A stretch of DNA of 64,000 nucleotides, taken from the NCBI GenBank assembly GCA_016703155.1, contig JADJCP010000001.1:124001-188000 (forward strand), written 5' to 3'. Shown here piece after piece: positions 17,533 to 28,074 of the stretch; the first letter of the stretch is position 1; every line of letters begins with the position of its first letter. Both the position numbers and the translations under genes were made by a program. The notes below the pieces were generated by a model. The model was not told where the DNA came from, did not search any database, and worked only from the letters and a program-made list of their open reading frames with translations. The stretch is from Hydrogenophilales bacterium (GTDB lineage Bacteria > Pseudomonadota > Gammaproteobacteria > Burkholderiales > Thiobacillaceae).

Positions 17533-18772
17533 AGCCCTCGGGCCGCTCGCACCGTTCCTGATCAGCATGGCGATCGGCCTGCTGATCGGTCTCGAGCGCG
17601 AGCGCAACCGCAGCGCCAAGGCCGGGTTGCGCACCTTTGCCCTGGTCTCGCTGGCGGGCACGCTCGGGGCCATGCTCTCCAGCCAGACCGACGCGCCATG
17701 GATGCTTGGCGCCGGACTGCTGGTCCTGGGAGGCATGATGGTCGGCGTGCATCTCCGCGACGACGAGGACGACGACCCCGGCACCACGACGGTCGCCGCT
17801 GTGGTGGTCTGCTATGCCCTGGGTGCCCTCGTCTGGTATGGCCACAATCAAGTGGCCGTCACCCTGGCCATCCTGACCACTGTCCTGCTCTATTTCAAGA
17901 CCGAACTACGCGGCGCCAGCCAGAAACTGACGCGCAAGGATCTGGTCTCGATTCTGCAATTCGCGGTCCTCTCCTTTGTCATCCTGCCGATCTTGCCGGA
18001 CGAAAATTTCGGCCCCTACGAAACCCTCAACCCCTACCAGACCTGGCTCATGGTGGTGCTCATCTCCGGTTTGTCGCTGGCCGGCTATGCCGCCTTGCGC
18101 CTGGCAGGACAGCGCCACGGCGCGCTGCTCACCGGCCTGCTCGGCGGCGCCGCTTCGAGTACGGCAACAACCCTGGTCTTCGCCCGCAACACTCGGGCCG
18201 ACCCGACGCTGACGGGGGTTGCCGCTATCGTCATCCTGACCGCGAACTGGGTGGTATTGATCCGCCTCTGCATCGTCGTCGCGGTCATCGCTCCCGATCT
18301 GTTTGCATTGATGGCCAGTCTCTTCGCGGGCGGCGCCCTGGCCGGCATGGCCTATTTCTACTGGCTCTGGCGCAAAGTCGGCCGCCAGCCCGTGCTACCC
18401 GAGATGGAAATGAAAAACCCAACCGAGATCCGTGCCGCCCTGGGCTTCGGCGCCATGTACGCCATCGTCCTGCTGGCCGCGGCCTGGCTTTCCGATGTCG
18501 CCGGCCAGGCCGGCCTGTATGCCGTCGCCCTGGCATCGGGTCTGACCGATGTCGATGCCATCACCTTGTCGAGTCTGCGCCTGTTCGGGGCAACGACGTT
18601 GACCGCCAACCAGACCGCCAGCGCCATCGTCCTCGCGGTCGGTGCGAACATCGTCTTCAAAGCCATCCTGGCCACCAGCATCGGCGGCCGAGCACTTGCC
18701 AGGCACGTATTGCCGGGTTTCGCCGCGGTGCTCTCCGGACTGGCCCTGGCGTATTTGTTGGTCGCGCACTGA
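17516..18772 (+). CDS. MgtC/SapB-DUF4010 integral membrane protein
   Basis: 418 residues with about eleven or twelve membrane helices. The N-terminal quarter carries the MgtC-like signature IGLLIGLERERNR and LRTFALVSLAGTLGA; the C-terminal part (from about residue 180) is the DUF4010 domain with LLGGAASSTATTLVFARN and SGLTDVDAITLSSL. MgtC proteins affect Mg2+ homeostasis and ATP synthase, but this larger family is uncharacterised. The start lies within recJ, so the pair is probably one transcript. It ends 18 bases before the convergent diguanylate cyclase stop. Confidence 0.85.
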   Translation: MPRLLEALGPLAPFLISMAIGLLIGLERERNRSAKAGLRTFALVSLAGTLGAMLSSQTDAPWMLGAGLLVLGGMMVGVHLRDDEDDDPGTTTVAAVVVCYALGALVWYGHNQVAVTLAILTTVLLYFKTELRGASQKLTRKDLVSILQFAVLSFVILPILPDENFGPYETLNPYQTWLMVVLISGLSLAGYAALRLAGQRHGALLTGLLGGAASSTATTLVFARNTRADPTLTGVAAIVILTANWVVLIRLCIVVAVIAPDLFALMASLFAGGALAGMAYFYWLWRKVGRQPVLPEMEMKNPTEIRAALGFGAMYAIVLLAAAWLSDVAGQAGLYAVALASGLTDVDAITLSSLRLFGATTLTANQTASAIVLAVGANIVFKAILATSIGGRALARHVLPGFAAVLSGLALAYLLVAH

Positions 18773-18790
18773 CCGGGCGCGGATGGAAAA

Positions 18791-20125
18791 TTACGCCTTG
18801 GCGACCGTCGCTTCGACACCGAAAACGCATACCTGATCGCGTCCGGACGCCTTCGCCAGGTACAAGGCCTGATCCGCCCTGGTCACCAGCGCGGCGACAT
18901 CCGCATCGTCGCCGGAATATTCGGCGAGACCGAAGCTGGCGGTACAGGCAATCGCACCGTCGGCCACGGGCACACGCATGGCGGCGATGCGCATGCGCAT
19001 GCGCTCGGCGGCAAGGCGCGCCTCTTCGGCATCGGTATCGGGCATCAGTATGACGAATTCCTCGCCGCCCAGACGTGCGACGAAATCGATCTCGCGGATC
19101 GATTGCCGCAATACCCTGGCCAAATCGATCAGAACCCGGTCGCCCGCCGCATGGCCGTGTTCATCGTTGATGTGCTTGAAGTAATCCAGATCCAGCATGA
19201 TCAAGCAGAATCGCAAGCCATGGCGCTCGGCGCGGTGCCATTCCAGAGCAGCGCGCTCCATCAAGGCACGGCGGTTGTGCAATCCAGTCAACGGATTGAT
19301 TCTTGCCTGTTCCTCGGCCAACTCCTTCTGTACCACCAATTCGTCAGTCGCGGCATCGATCCTGGCTTGCATATCCTCCTGGGTGATCGCCAATTTTTCG
19401 GCCATCCTGTTGATGCCGATCTCAAGCTGGAACAAGACACAATCCGGGTCTGGCTTCACCCGTGCGCTCTTGTCGCCCTGGCCGATTCGTTCGACCACGC
19501 TCATGATCCGGCTGATCGGCCTGGTCACGCCGTTGGCGAGATACAAGGCCAGCGCGCCGGCGGCCACCAGAGCAAGCAGAATGGCGGCAAGTCCCAGCGT
19601 CAACTGACGGTCCCGCTCGCGATACAGGTTTTCCAGGGAAACCTCCAAGGCCACTTGCCCGAGCAGACTGGCCTCGTCCGAGGCCTGCGAGGCCGCGGCG
19701 GCACTGGAGAACGGGTCGTCCAGAACCAGCGGGCTTTTTATGATCGGCTTCACCAGACGGCTGAGATTGGCCTCATTCTTCTCGGGCCAGAGCGGCGTAA
19801 CGCTACCTTGCCCGATCGGACCCGATCGCCGGCTGGTCGTCAACACCTTACCCTGGCGGTCGAGGATGGATACGGCAACCAGATCGTCATGACGCTCCAG
19901 CGTATTGCCGGTGAGCGCCAGCAGCGCGCTGCCGTCACCGGTAAACAAGTGAAATTCGGCGCCCGTGGCAAGCTCGCCGGCAAGCGCTTCGATACGCTGT
20001 TGCAGCGCATTTTCAAGGGATCGCTGCGACCAGGTCAGCCACAGATACGAAAGCAGCACAGCCAGCAGAACACTGGGCAGCAATGCCGCAAGCAGGAGTT
20101 TCATGCGAAATCGATGCGATCTCAT
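18791..20125 (-). CDS. Membrane diguanylate cyclase (periplasmic sensor-HAMP-GGDEF)
   Basis: 444 residues. An N-terminal helix (LLLAALLPSVLLAVLLSYLWL) and a second helix near residue 190 flank a periplasmic domain of about 150 residues; a HAMP segment (GVTRPISRIMSVVERIGQGD) and coiled coil lead to GGDEF. The active site is LGGEEF and the inhibitory I-site REID lies exactly five residues before it, so activity and feedback control are expected. The ATG overlaps the stop of the substrate-binding-protein gene upstream (ATGA). Together with that gene and the divergent TonB receptor it looks like a sensory unit: ligand bound outside, c-di-GMP made inside. Confidence 0.9.
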   Translation of the reverse strand: MRSHRFRMKLLLAALLPSVLLAVLLSYLWLTWSQRSLENALQQRIEALAGELATGAEFHLFTGDGSALLALTGNTLERHDDLVAVSILDRQGKVLTTSRRSGPIGQGSVTPLWPEKNEANLSRLVKPIIKSPLVLDDPFSSAAAASQASDEASLLGQVALEVSLENLYRERDRQLTLGLAAILLALVAAGALALYLANGVTRPISRIMSVVERIGQGDKSARVKPDPDCVLFQLEIGINRMAEKLAITQEDMQARIDAATDELVVQKELAEEQARINPLTGLHNRRALMERAALEWHRAERHGLRFCLIMLDLDYFKHINDEHGHAAGDRVLIDLARVLRQSIREIDFVARLGGEEFVILMPDTDAEEARLAAERMRMRIAAMRVPVADGAIACTASFGLAEYSGDDADVAALVTRADQALYLAKASGRDQVCVFGVEATVAKA

Positions 20126-21033
20126 GGGCCGTCCCCGGCGCCGCGCGACTTCCGGTTCAGTGCCACCTCATCGAGGTCCAGATCGAGAGCGCGCGCGACA
20201 CTCGCATTCACCTTCACCTCATAGTCGTCCGGAGCCTGGAACGGCGGCAAGGTGCCATTGAGCACTTTTCGGGTCAGTTGGGCGCCTTGTCGGCCTATCT
20301 GCTCCGGCGAGGCCACCAGGGCCGCGAGGGCACCGGCCTTGACCATGGGCGCGGAATAGCCAACCACGGGGACGCCATGTCGATAGCTGGCAATCAGGAC
20401 GTACTGGATCATCTGGCTGCCGAACACAACGCCATCCGGGACCGCGAAGTACACATCGGACTCTGGCAACACCGCTTGCAGCGCCGGAGCGACGTCGTCA
20501 CGACTTTCGACGACCTTGATCACCGTCTCCAGTCCAGCCTGTTTGGCCGCATGGCGGATTTCCCTGGCATGGACCTGCGAATTGGGTCCGAGCACCACAC
20601 CGACCCTGGAGCGACCCGGCAATGCCGAACGCAGCCACTGCATCTGCCGACTGAAAGGCTGATCGAGATAAACGCCTGTAGTCCGCGGCGAGCCGGTGCG
20701 TGGCAACGATTCCAATCCGTATCGGGGCACCAGCAGGGCAACGATAGAGGTTTTGGGCCAGGACTCGGTCGCCTGGGTAATATGTTTCAGTGCATCCAGC
20801 CCCAAGGTGACGATGACGGCGGGCGCGGCCCCCTGCCGCGCGGCGATCTCGCGCCACGGAACCACCTTGATTTCGGCCTCCGGTAACTGCCTGGCCAACG
20901 CCTCGATGGTCTGGGAATAGACGGCGCCCTCGCCGCTGGTGGCCACCCAGACCGAGGCTTCACGGGCAGACACGACCCCCGCGCCGAGCAGGCAAACCAA
21001 AGCCGTCGACAGCAGCCGCGCGCCGAAACTCAT
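20122..21033 (-). CDS. ABC_sub_bind-family periplasmic substrate-binding protein
   Basis: About 303 residues from ATG 21033, chosen because GAGG lies eight bases before it and a signal peptide (LLSTALVCLLGAGVVSA) follows at once; ATGs at 21057 and 21087 are alternatives. The lobes resemble the ABC_sub_bind family of type-1 periplasmic binding proteins (VIVTLGLDALKHI, GVYLDQPFSRQMQWL, RVGVVLGPNSQ, VGYSAPMVKAGALAA). No ABC permease or ATPase is present. It is translationally coupled to the downstream GGDEF gene, so it more likely presents a ligand to that sensor than feeds a transporter. Confidence 0.83.
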   Translation of the reverse strand: MSFGARLLSTALVCLLGAGVVSAREASVWVATSGEGAVYSQTIEALARQLPEAEIKVVPWREIAARQGAAPAVIVTLGLDALKHITQATESWPKTSIVALLVPRYGLESLPRTGSPRTTGVYLDQPFSRQMQWLRSALPGRSRVGVVLGPNSQVHAREIRHAAKQAGLETVIKVVESRDDVAPALQAVLPESDVYFAVPDGVVFGSQMIQYVLIASYRHGVPVVGYSAPMVKAGALAALVASPEQIGRQGAQLTRKVLNGTLPPFQAPDDYEVKVNASVARALDLDLDEVALNRKSRGAGDGP

Positions 21034-21243
21034 CCAGTAAGCCTCATGATTGGCCATGCCTCTGGTGACTGAAGCGAATAGAATCAAGATGGAGAGGCGC
21101 GCAACATGGAAAAAAATTCAAGTCTCCCCGACAATTACCGATAAATGGCTCGGTTCATCTAGTTATTGTTTCGGGAATTACGCGAATGGTTCCCAATATA
21201 GATGAGTTCGACAACAAAACCAACGTTGAGACGCAATATCGAG

Positions 21244-23378
21244 ATGCCTGTTTATCGAACTTTTTGGGCTGCCCTGGCGCTACTTTGGCCGTGTTTCGCC
21301 ATGGCTTCAGCGCCTTTGGAGAGCGAGGCCAGCTTCCTCGACGAAATGCCCGTGGTACTCACTGCGTCGCGCATCGGGTTATCGCCGCTCGAAGCGCCGG
21401 CGCCGGTGACGGTCATCGACAGGGAGACCATTCGCGCCTCGGGGTTCACCGAGATTCATGACATCTTCCGCCTCGTGCCGGGTTTTCTGATCACCGACAC
21501 GCCGCTGGGATCGCCCATCGTCGTCAATCAGGGTCTCAGTGACCCCTGGTCGCGTCGGCTACAGGTACTGATCGATGGCAGCTCGGTGTTCGATCCACTT
21601 CTGGGCGGCGTCAACTGGGAAGACTTGCCACTACGCCTGGACGATATCGAGCGGATCGAGGTCGTGCGCGCGCCGAATCCTTCCAGCTATGGTGCCAACG
21701 CCTTCCAGGGCGTCGTCAACATCATCACCCGCGCGGCCTATGCCGGCCCCAGTTCCGGGGTCACCCTGCGCTATGGGCGTCAGGACATCGCCGATCTATA
21801 TGCCTATGTCGGCCGCGGCGATGCCGACATGGACTGGCGCATCAGCATTTCCCGGCGCGAAGCCCAGAACTTTCGCGCTGCCGCCCAGGCCACTGGCAGC
21901 CAATACGATGAACATATCCAGCGCGACACCCTGAATGCGCATTTAACCTGGCGACCGACGACCGATCAGGAAGTGCGCTTCCAATTCGGCCTGACCCAGG
22001 GCGAGGACGCCAACGCCAGTTTGACCGGCGAGCGGACACCGAAACCCCAGGTGACATTTTTCCAGGCGGCCTGGCGCAAGCAGTACGCCAACGAGTCGGA
22101 TATCCAGGTCCAGTACTATCACTACGGACGCACGCTGGATCACGTCTACACCGAGTATCCGATCGATCCCGGCCTGGCGCCCTACCCTTCGTTGACCATC
22201 GACAAGAGTACGCAGGTCAGCCGTGACGACCTGGAAATCCAGCAGACACATGCTTGGTCGGACACCTTGAAAACAGTCCTGGGCGCCGGAGTCCGGCTCG
22301 ATCAAGCCGAATCCGAGGGGTTGCTCTATGGCTTGGGTAAGCTTGATGGCAAGCAGTGGCAAGTCTTCGGCACCGTCGATTGGCAAGCGACGCCGAAGTG
22401 GTCGCTGCATGCCGGCGGCATGGTTGAAAATCACTACAACACGGAAACGCTGTTTTCGCCGCGTCTGGCCGCGAACTATCGGTTGAGCGCCAATCATGGC
22501 CTGCGCTTCGTGGTCGGCAAGGCTACCGGGCGCCAACCATCTTCGAGGTGTCGGCGCGCGAGGCGACCGCTTCGCCAATCGGCGTCGCCGATATCGATCA
22601 TTGGGCGTATCGCGACCTGAAGCCGGAATCCGTTAAATACTTCGACATCGGCTATATCGCCCAGATCCCCAAGTTGGGTCTGCACATCGACGCCAGGCTA
22701 TTCAAGAACCGCTACACCAATTTCATCGACGAACAATCCTGCATTGTCGATCCGGAATCCCAGCACCGGCCCGGCTCGACCCTCGGACCGAATTGCCCGT
22801 TCGAACTCCCGCTCGGCTATGACCGACCGCTCGGTTATGCCGGCACGGCGGTGCGCAACGATGCCGTGCCGTTCGGCAGGTCGCCCCGCTATGGCCACTA
22901 CAAGGCCTTTTACTACTTCAATTCCGGCGACATCGACGTTCAGGGCGCCGATCTGTCGCTCACCTGGAAGAGCCGCGACTGGGGCCACTTCCGCCTGACT
23001 CATGCCCTGACCCGCATCGATGCGACAGGCCTGGGTATCGACGACACAATGGATATCAACGCCATCTCCAAGGATGGCGATTTCGAAGAATCCGCGCCGC
23101 ACCTGTCCACCACGCTGCTGTGGTCGCGAGCCCTACCCTGGTGGGGTCTCTCCGCCAATCTCGGCTATTACCATGTCGGCAAGGTGACATGGCCCAACGG
23201 CGGCGACGACCAGCCGGCCTATGATCGTTTCGATATCAAGCTGGCCAAATCCTTCGGAAAGCCCGGCCAGCGCAACGAAGTCTCGCTGACGGCCCAGAAC
23301 GTCAACGAAGAACATATCGAGTTTCGAAACTATCTGATCGAGCGGCGCGTCTTCTTCAGTCTGCAACTCGTCTGGTAA
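21244..23378 (+). CDS. TonB-dependent outer-membrane receptor (one frameshift)
   Basis: About 711 codons. A signal peptide (YRTFWAALALLWPCFAMASA) is followed by a plug domain (PVVLTASRIG, PVTVIDRETIRASGF, RRLQVLIDGSSVF, IERIEVVRAPNPSSYG, GVVNIITR) and a long beta-barrel ending in a final aromatic strand (RRVFFSLQLVW). The frame breaks near 22526: ACCGGGCG should be ACCCGGGCG, which restores TRAPTIFEVSAREATA, a standard barrel motif. ATG 21202 is an in-frame alternative start. It is divergent from the substrate-binding protein and diguanylate cyclase genes, so the ligand imported across the outer membrane may be what that pair senses. Ligand class unknown. Confidence 0.85.
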
Positions 23379-23428
23379 GCCCGCGTCCATGGGTATAATT
23401 GCCGGCTTGCGAAAACCCAGGAACCGCC

Positions 23429-24533
23429 ATGGAAGCCGAACAACTCAACCAGATGCAAGCCAGCCTCGTCGACATGGGCCGCCGTGCCCAGGAACTACGG
23501 GGGTATCTTTGACTACCATGGCAAACGCGACCGACTAGACGAGGTCATCCGCATCGCCGAAGACCCGGCGCTCTGGAACGACAACAAGCGCGCCCAGGAG
23601 ATCGGCAAGGAACGCAAATCGCTGGAGGATGTGGTTCTCACCCTGGAGACCATCAATGCCGAGCTCGCCGATACGCGCGAGCTGTTCGATCTGGCCCAGG
23701 CGGAAAACGACGACGACACCCTGCTTGCCGTCGCCGATGACATCGCCGCGGTCGAGGCCAAGGTGGCCAATCTCGAATTCCGGCGCATGTTCTCCAATCC
23801 GATGGACCCGTCGCCCTGCTTCATCGAGATCAATGCCGGCGCCGGCGGCACCGAGGCCCAGGACTGGGCCGGCATGCTGGAGCGCATGTACCTGCGCTAT
23901 TGCGAGCGCAAGGGCTTCAAGACCGAGCTGCTGGAAGAATCCGAGGGCGAAGTCGCCGGTATCAAGAGCGCGACCATCCGTGTCGAAGGCGACTATGCCT
24001 ACGGTTTCCTGCGCACCGAGATCGGCGTGCACCGCCTAGTGCGCAAGTCGCCCTACGATTCCAATGCGCGTCGGCATACCTCATTCGCCAGCGTCTTCAT
24101 CTTCCCCGAGGTCGACGACAGCATCGACATCGCCATCAACCCGGCCGACGTCCGCACCGACACCTACCGCGCCTCCGGCGCCGGCGGCCAGCACATCAAC
24201 AAGACCGATTCGGCGGTACGCCTGACGCATATTCCCACCGGCATCGTCGTGCAATGCCAGAACGACCGCTCCCAGCACCGCAACCGTGATGAGGCCTGGA
24301 ACATGTTGCGCGCCAGGCTCTACGAACTGGAACTGCGCAATCGCCAGGCCGAACAGCAGAAGCTGGAAGACTCGAAGACCGATATCGGCTGGGGCCATCA
24401 GATCCGCAGCTACGTGCTCGACCAGAGCCGGATCAAGGATCTGCGCACCAACCACGAGGTCGGCAACACCCAGGCCGTGCTCGACGGCGATCTCGACGAC
24501 TTCATCGAAGCCAGCCTGAAACAGGGGGTTTGA
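23429..24533 (+). CDS. prfB: Peptide chain release factor 2 (programmed +1 frameshift)
   Basis: The ATG at 23429 encodes 27 codons (MEAEQLNQMQASLVDMG...) ending at an in-frame TGA (23510-23512). Ribosomes must shift +1 at CTT-TGA-C to continue (DYHGKRDRLDEV...), giving about 367 residues. The GGQ peptide-release motif is in GAGGQHINKTDSAVRL. The stop-codon-recognition tripeptide, normally SPF in RF2, reads SPY here (RKSPYDSNARRHTSF). RF2 releases peptides at UGA and UAA; low RF2 raises frameshifting and so its own synthesis. After the gene, GGCGATA/TATCGCC (24550-24574) forms a hairpin without a T-run. Confidence 0.96.
23496..23513 (+). promoter_or_regulatory. RF2 autoregulatory +1 frameshift site
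   Basis: The sequence CGGGGGTATCTTTGAC contains the slippery codon CTT directly before TGA and C, with a G-rich Shine-Dalgarno-like stretch three bases before CTT. This is the classical RF2 programmed frameshift signal, unlike the other frame breaks in the window. Confidence 0.93.
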
Positions 24534-24674
24534 CCGGCTGACCCGTCGCGGCGATAGCGACCCTGGTTATCGCCGAGTCTGAAGATATTCGGCGTATCGC
24601 TATCAAGTCAGGCCGGATTGTGCCGATAACAGGGTATCGTCTTCCCGAGGGGGAGCCTATCGCATGCCGGCACA

Positions 24675-27235
24675 ATGAAACTCCAAACCAAGATCTGGGC
24701 GGTCACCGGCGCGATCATGGCCGTGACCCTGGCCACGCATCTGACCATTAACTATCGCGACTACGAGGAATTCGTCCAGAGCGAAGTCCTCCAGGATGCC
24801 CGTAACCTGCGCGCCGTGCTCATGGCCACCCGGCGCGTCTACCACAAGCAGTTTCTAGACAGCGGCCTGCCGGTCACCGATTCGACGGTCGGCTTTCTGC
24901 CGGCGCACTCCTTGTCGCGCATCTCCAGGGATTTTCCCAACTGGTCGAAAAGCGGCTACCTGTTCAACAACGTCTCGGATCGACCGCGCAACCCAGCGAA
25001 TCTGGCCGACGCCAACGAGTTGGATGCCATGGCCTGGTTTCGTCTCAACCCCAAGGCCGAGGAACGCTTGGCGCAGATCACCGATAGCCGGGGCAAACCC
25101 TATTTCCACTTCACCGCGCCCATCTGGATCGAGCCCTACTGCCTGGGCTGTCATGGCGACCCGAAGGACGCGCCGAGCAGCATCCAGGCGAACTACAAAG
25201 ACTCCTATGGTTACGAGTTGGGCCAATTGCGCGGTGTCATGAGTATCAAGATACCCCTGGAGGAGGTCCGCAAGCGTACCTTCGGGCTCTGGCAACAAAG
25301 CCTGGGGCAGATCGTTGCCGGCTATGGCGTCTTGTTTCTGGTGCTGGCAATGCTGCTATCGCGACTGATCGTCCGGCGCATCGCCCGCCTTGAACGCGCC
25401 GCCGACAAGATCGCCCAGGGCGACTACTCGGCGCGCGCGGCGATGCGTTCGAACGACGAACTGGCACAACTGGGGCATTCCCTGGACCATATGGCCGAGG
25501 CCATTCAGACGCGCGACCGGACGCTGCAGGAAAGCGAGGCGCGCTTTCGCATCATGGCCGAGCAGTCCAGCGACTGGGTCTGGCTGATCGACGCGCAGGG
25601 CCGGCATACCTATAGCAATGGCAAGATCCTCCACTGCCTGGGCCTGGAACCCCAGGATTTGTTCGACATTGACCCGGCCAGCCTGATCCATCCCGACGAT
25701 CGCGGCCTGTTCCGCGCCACCTTCGAGAAGGCGCTGGCCGAACAAACCGGCTGGCACAATGTCGTGCTGCGCTGGCGCCACCGAGACGGCAGCTACCGGC
25801 ATCTTGAATCGAGTTCCACCGCCGTGTTCGACGAATCCGGCGAATTCCAAGGCTTCCAGGGCGCCGACTGGGATATCACCGAGCGCAAGGAAGCCGAGGA
25901 TCAGATCGTCCAACTGGCCTTCTACGACGCACTGACCGGCTTGCCGAATCGCCGCCTGCTGCTCGACAGGCTGAATCAAGCCCTGGTCGTCGGCAGTCGC
26001 AGCCAACTTTACGGAGCGATCCTGTTTATCGACCTGGACGACTTCAAGACCCTCAACGATTCACTCGGCCACGACACCGGCGATCTGCTGCTGGTCGATG
26101 TCGCGCGCCGGCTGATTGCCTGCGTGCGAGAGGACGATACCGTGGCACGCCTGGGCGGTGACGAATTCATCGTCCTGCTCGAAGGCATCAGCACCGAGGA
26201 AGAGGAAGCGGCGGCTCGCGCCGAGATGGTCGGCGACAAGATACTCAGCCGCCTGAACCAACCCTATCACCTGCACAACCGCGACTGGCGCAGCACCCCA
26301 GTATCGGCATCACCCTGTTCCATGGCCGGGACATCACCGTCGAGGACTTGCTCAAACGCGCCGACCTGGCGATGTACCAGGCCAAGGAAGCCGGCCGCAA
26401 CACGCTGCGTTTCTTCGACCCGATCATGCAAGCCCGGCTGAGCGAACGCGCGCAGCTCGAGGATGAATTAAAAACCGCCATCCTGAGCGGCGTCCTGACC
26501 CTGCATTATCAAGCGCAATTCGACCGGCAAGGCCGTCTGGTCGGCGCCGAAGCCCTGGCGCGCTGGCCGCATCCGCAGCGCGGCTGGGTGTCGCCCATCG
26601 ATTTCATCCCCCTGGCCGAGGAGAGCGGACTGATCATAGCCTTGGGCCACAGCGTCCTGATCCAGGCCTGTACCCTGCTCGCCATCTGGCAGAGCAATCC
26701 GGCCACCGCCGAGCTGACCCTGGCGGTGAATGTCAGCGCCCGGCAATTCCAGCATGCCGATTTCGTCGACGATGTCCTGGCGATCCTGCGCAATACCGGC
26801 GCCCGGCCGCATCGTCTGAAACTGGAGCTGACCGAAAGCCTGCTTCTGGAGAATGTCGAGGCGACCATCGATAAAATGACGATCCTCAGGGGGCATGGCG
26901 TCGATTTCGCGCTCGACGACTTCGGCACCGGCTTCTCGTCGCTGACCTACCTCAAGCGCCTGCCGCTGAATCAACTGAAGATCGACCAGTCCTTCGCCCG
27001 CGATGTCCTCACCGACCCAAGCGACGCGACCCTGGTGCGAACCATCATCACCCTGGGCGAAACCTTTGGCCTCGGCGTCATTGCCGAAGGCGTCGAAACA
27101 CGTGCGCAGAGCGACTTCCTGACCGAGGCCGGCTGCCCTATCCTGCAGGGCTACCTGTACGGCAAGCCGATGGCCATCGAACAATTCAAAGCGACCTATC
27201 TGACTCCCCAGCAGCCTGACCTGGATACACCATGA
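24675..27235 (+). CDS. Heme-binding (DUF3365) sensor, HAMP-PAS-GGDEF-EAL protein (one frameshift)
   Basis: About 853 codons. Between two membrane helices is a DUF3365/Tll0287-like periplasmic domain with a c-type heme site (EPYCLGCHGDP near residue 160). Then HAMP (RRIARLERAADKIAQGDYS), a PAS domain (FRIMAEQSSDWVWLID), GGDEF (LGGDEF with I-site REDD) and EAL (EALARW, LELTES, ALDDFGTG, VIAEGVET). Both catalytic sites look intact. The frame breaks near 26297: ACCCCAGT needs one more C to read STPSIGITLF. The covalent heme suggests sensing of redox state or a gas such as NO or O2, but that is inference. The next gene, a PhnD-like binding protein, starts within its stop codon. Confidence 0.86.
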
Positions 27236-28053
27236 AATACCCGCGCCTTGTTGCCCTGCTAGCCGCAGTCTTCCTGACCGGCCCGACGCTGTGGTGCGCG
27301 CCGCTGAGTGTCGGCATTACGCCCCTGAAAGCCCCTTCAAAGCTCGCCGAGGACTGGCAGCCATTGATCGCCGAGGTTGGCAGACGCGCGGGAGTCGAAC
27401 TCGTCTTCCGTACCGCGGCGACTATTCCCGCATTCGGCGAGCGCCTGGCGCAAGGCGAATACGATATCGCCTACATGAATCCCTATCACTACTCCATCTA
27501 CAGCGCCACACCGGGTTATCGGGCTTTTGCCCGCGAACAAGGCCGGCCGCTGGCCGGCATCATCATCGTCCGCAAGGCAAGTCCGTACCGGAAACTGGCT
27601 GATCTCGCGGGACGTGCCGTCATCTTCCCGACACCCCTGGCCTTTGCCGCCAGCATGCTGACCCAAGCGGAATTCCAGCACCAGGGTATCGAAGTGCAAG
27701 CACGCTATGTCCAGTCCCACGACTCGGTCCTCCATGGCGTCGCCACGGGTGGATTCGAGGCGGGAGGCACCATTGCCAAAATCCTGGAGAGCGCCGACCC
27801 GGAGCTTGCGAACTCGCTGCGCATCCTCGCCAGGACCGGGCAATACCAGTCACACCCGTTCGCCGTGCATCCGCGTGTCGCGCCGGAAACACTGAAGAAA
27901 TTGCGTGATGCCTTCCTCAGTCTGAAGCAGGACGCGGCTGGCCGCCGCCTGCTCGACAAGATCGCCTTCAAGGGCATCGAAGTCGCGCGCGACAAGGACT
28001 ACAACGACATCCGCCGACTGGATATGAGCAAGCTGGCGGATACCGTCCACTGA
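27232..28053 (+). CDS. PhnD-like periplasmic phosphate/phosphonate-type binding protein
   Basis: 273 residues with a signal peptide (about 22 residues, ending LWCA). The type-2 binding-protein fold of the PhnD/PhnD-like family is seen in LSVGITPLKAPSKLAEDWQPL, EYDIAYMNPYHYSIYS, GRPLAGIIIVRKASPY and LADLAGRAVIFPTPLAFAAS. ATG 27232 overlaps the preceding GGDEF-EAL stop (ATGA), and another GGDEF-EAL gene follows 21 bases later. No permease or ATPase is present. The product probably delivers a ligand signal to one or both neighbouring membrane signalling proteins. Confidence 0.83.
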   Translation: MKYPRLVALLAAVFLTGPTLWCAPLSVGITPLKAPSKLAEDWQPLIAEVGRRAGVELVFRTAATIPAFGERLAQGEYDIAYMNPYHYSIYSATPGYRAFAREQGRPLAGIIIVRKASPYRKLADLAGRAVIFPTPLAFAASMLTQAEFQHQGIEVQARYVQSHDSVLHGVATGGFEAGGTIAKILESADPELANSLRILARTGQYQSHPFAVHPRVAPETLKKLRDAFLSLKQDAAGRRLLDKIAFKGIEVARDKDYNDIRRLDMSKLADTVH

Positions 28054-28074
28054 TCGGCACACGGATCCGACGCC

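Noticed and set aside
17698..19053. 451-codon plus-strand frame
   Set aside because: Arg/Pro-rich out-of-frame shadow of the MgtC/DUF4010 gene and the opposite strand of the GGDEF gene.
23510..23512. prfB break as another sequencing error
   Set aside because: It sits at the exact CTT-TGA-C programmed frameshift site of RF2, not in an error-prone run.
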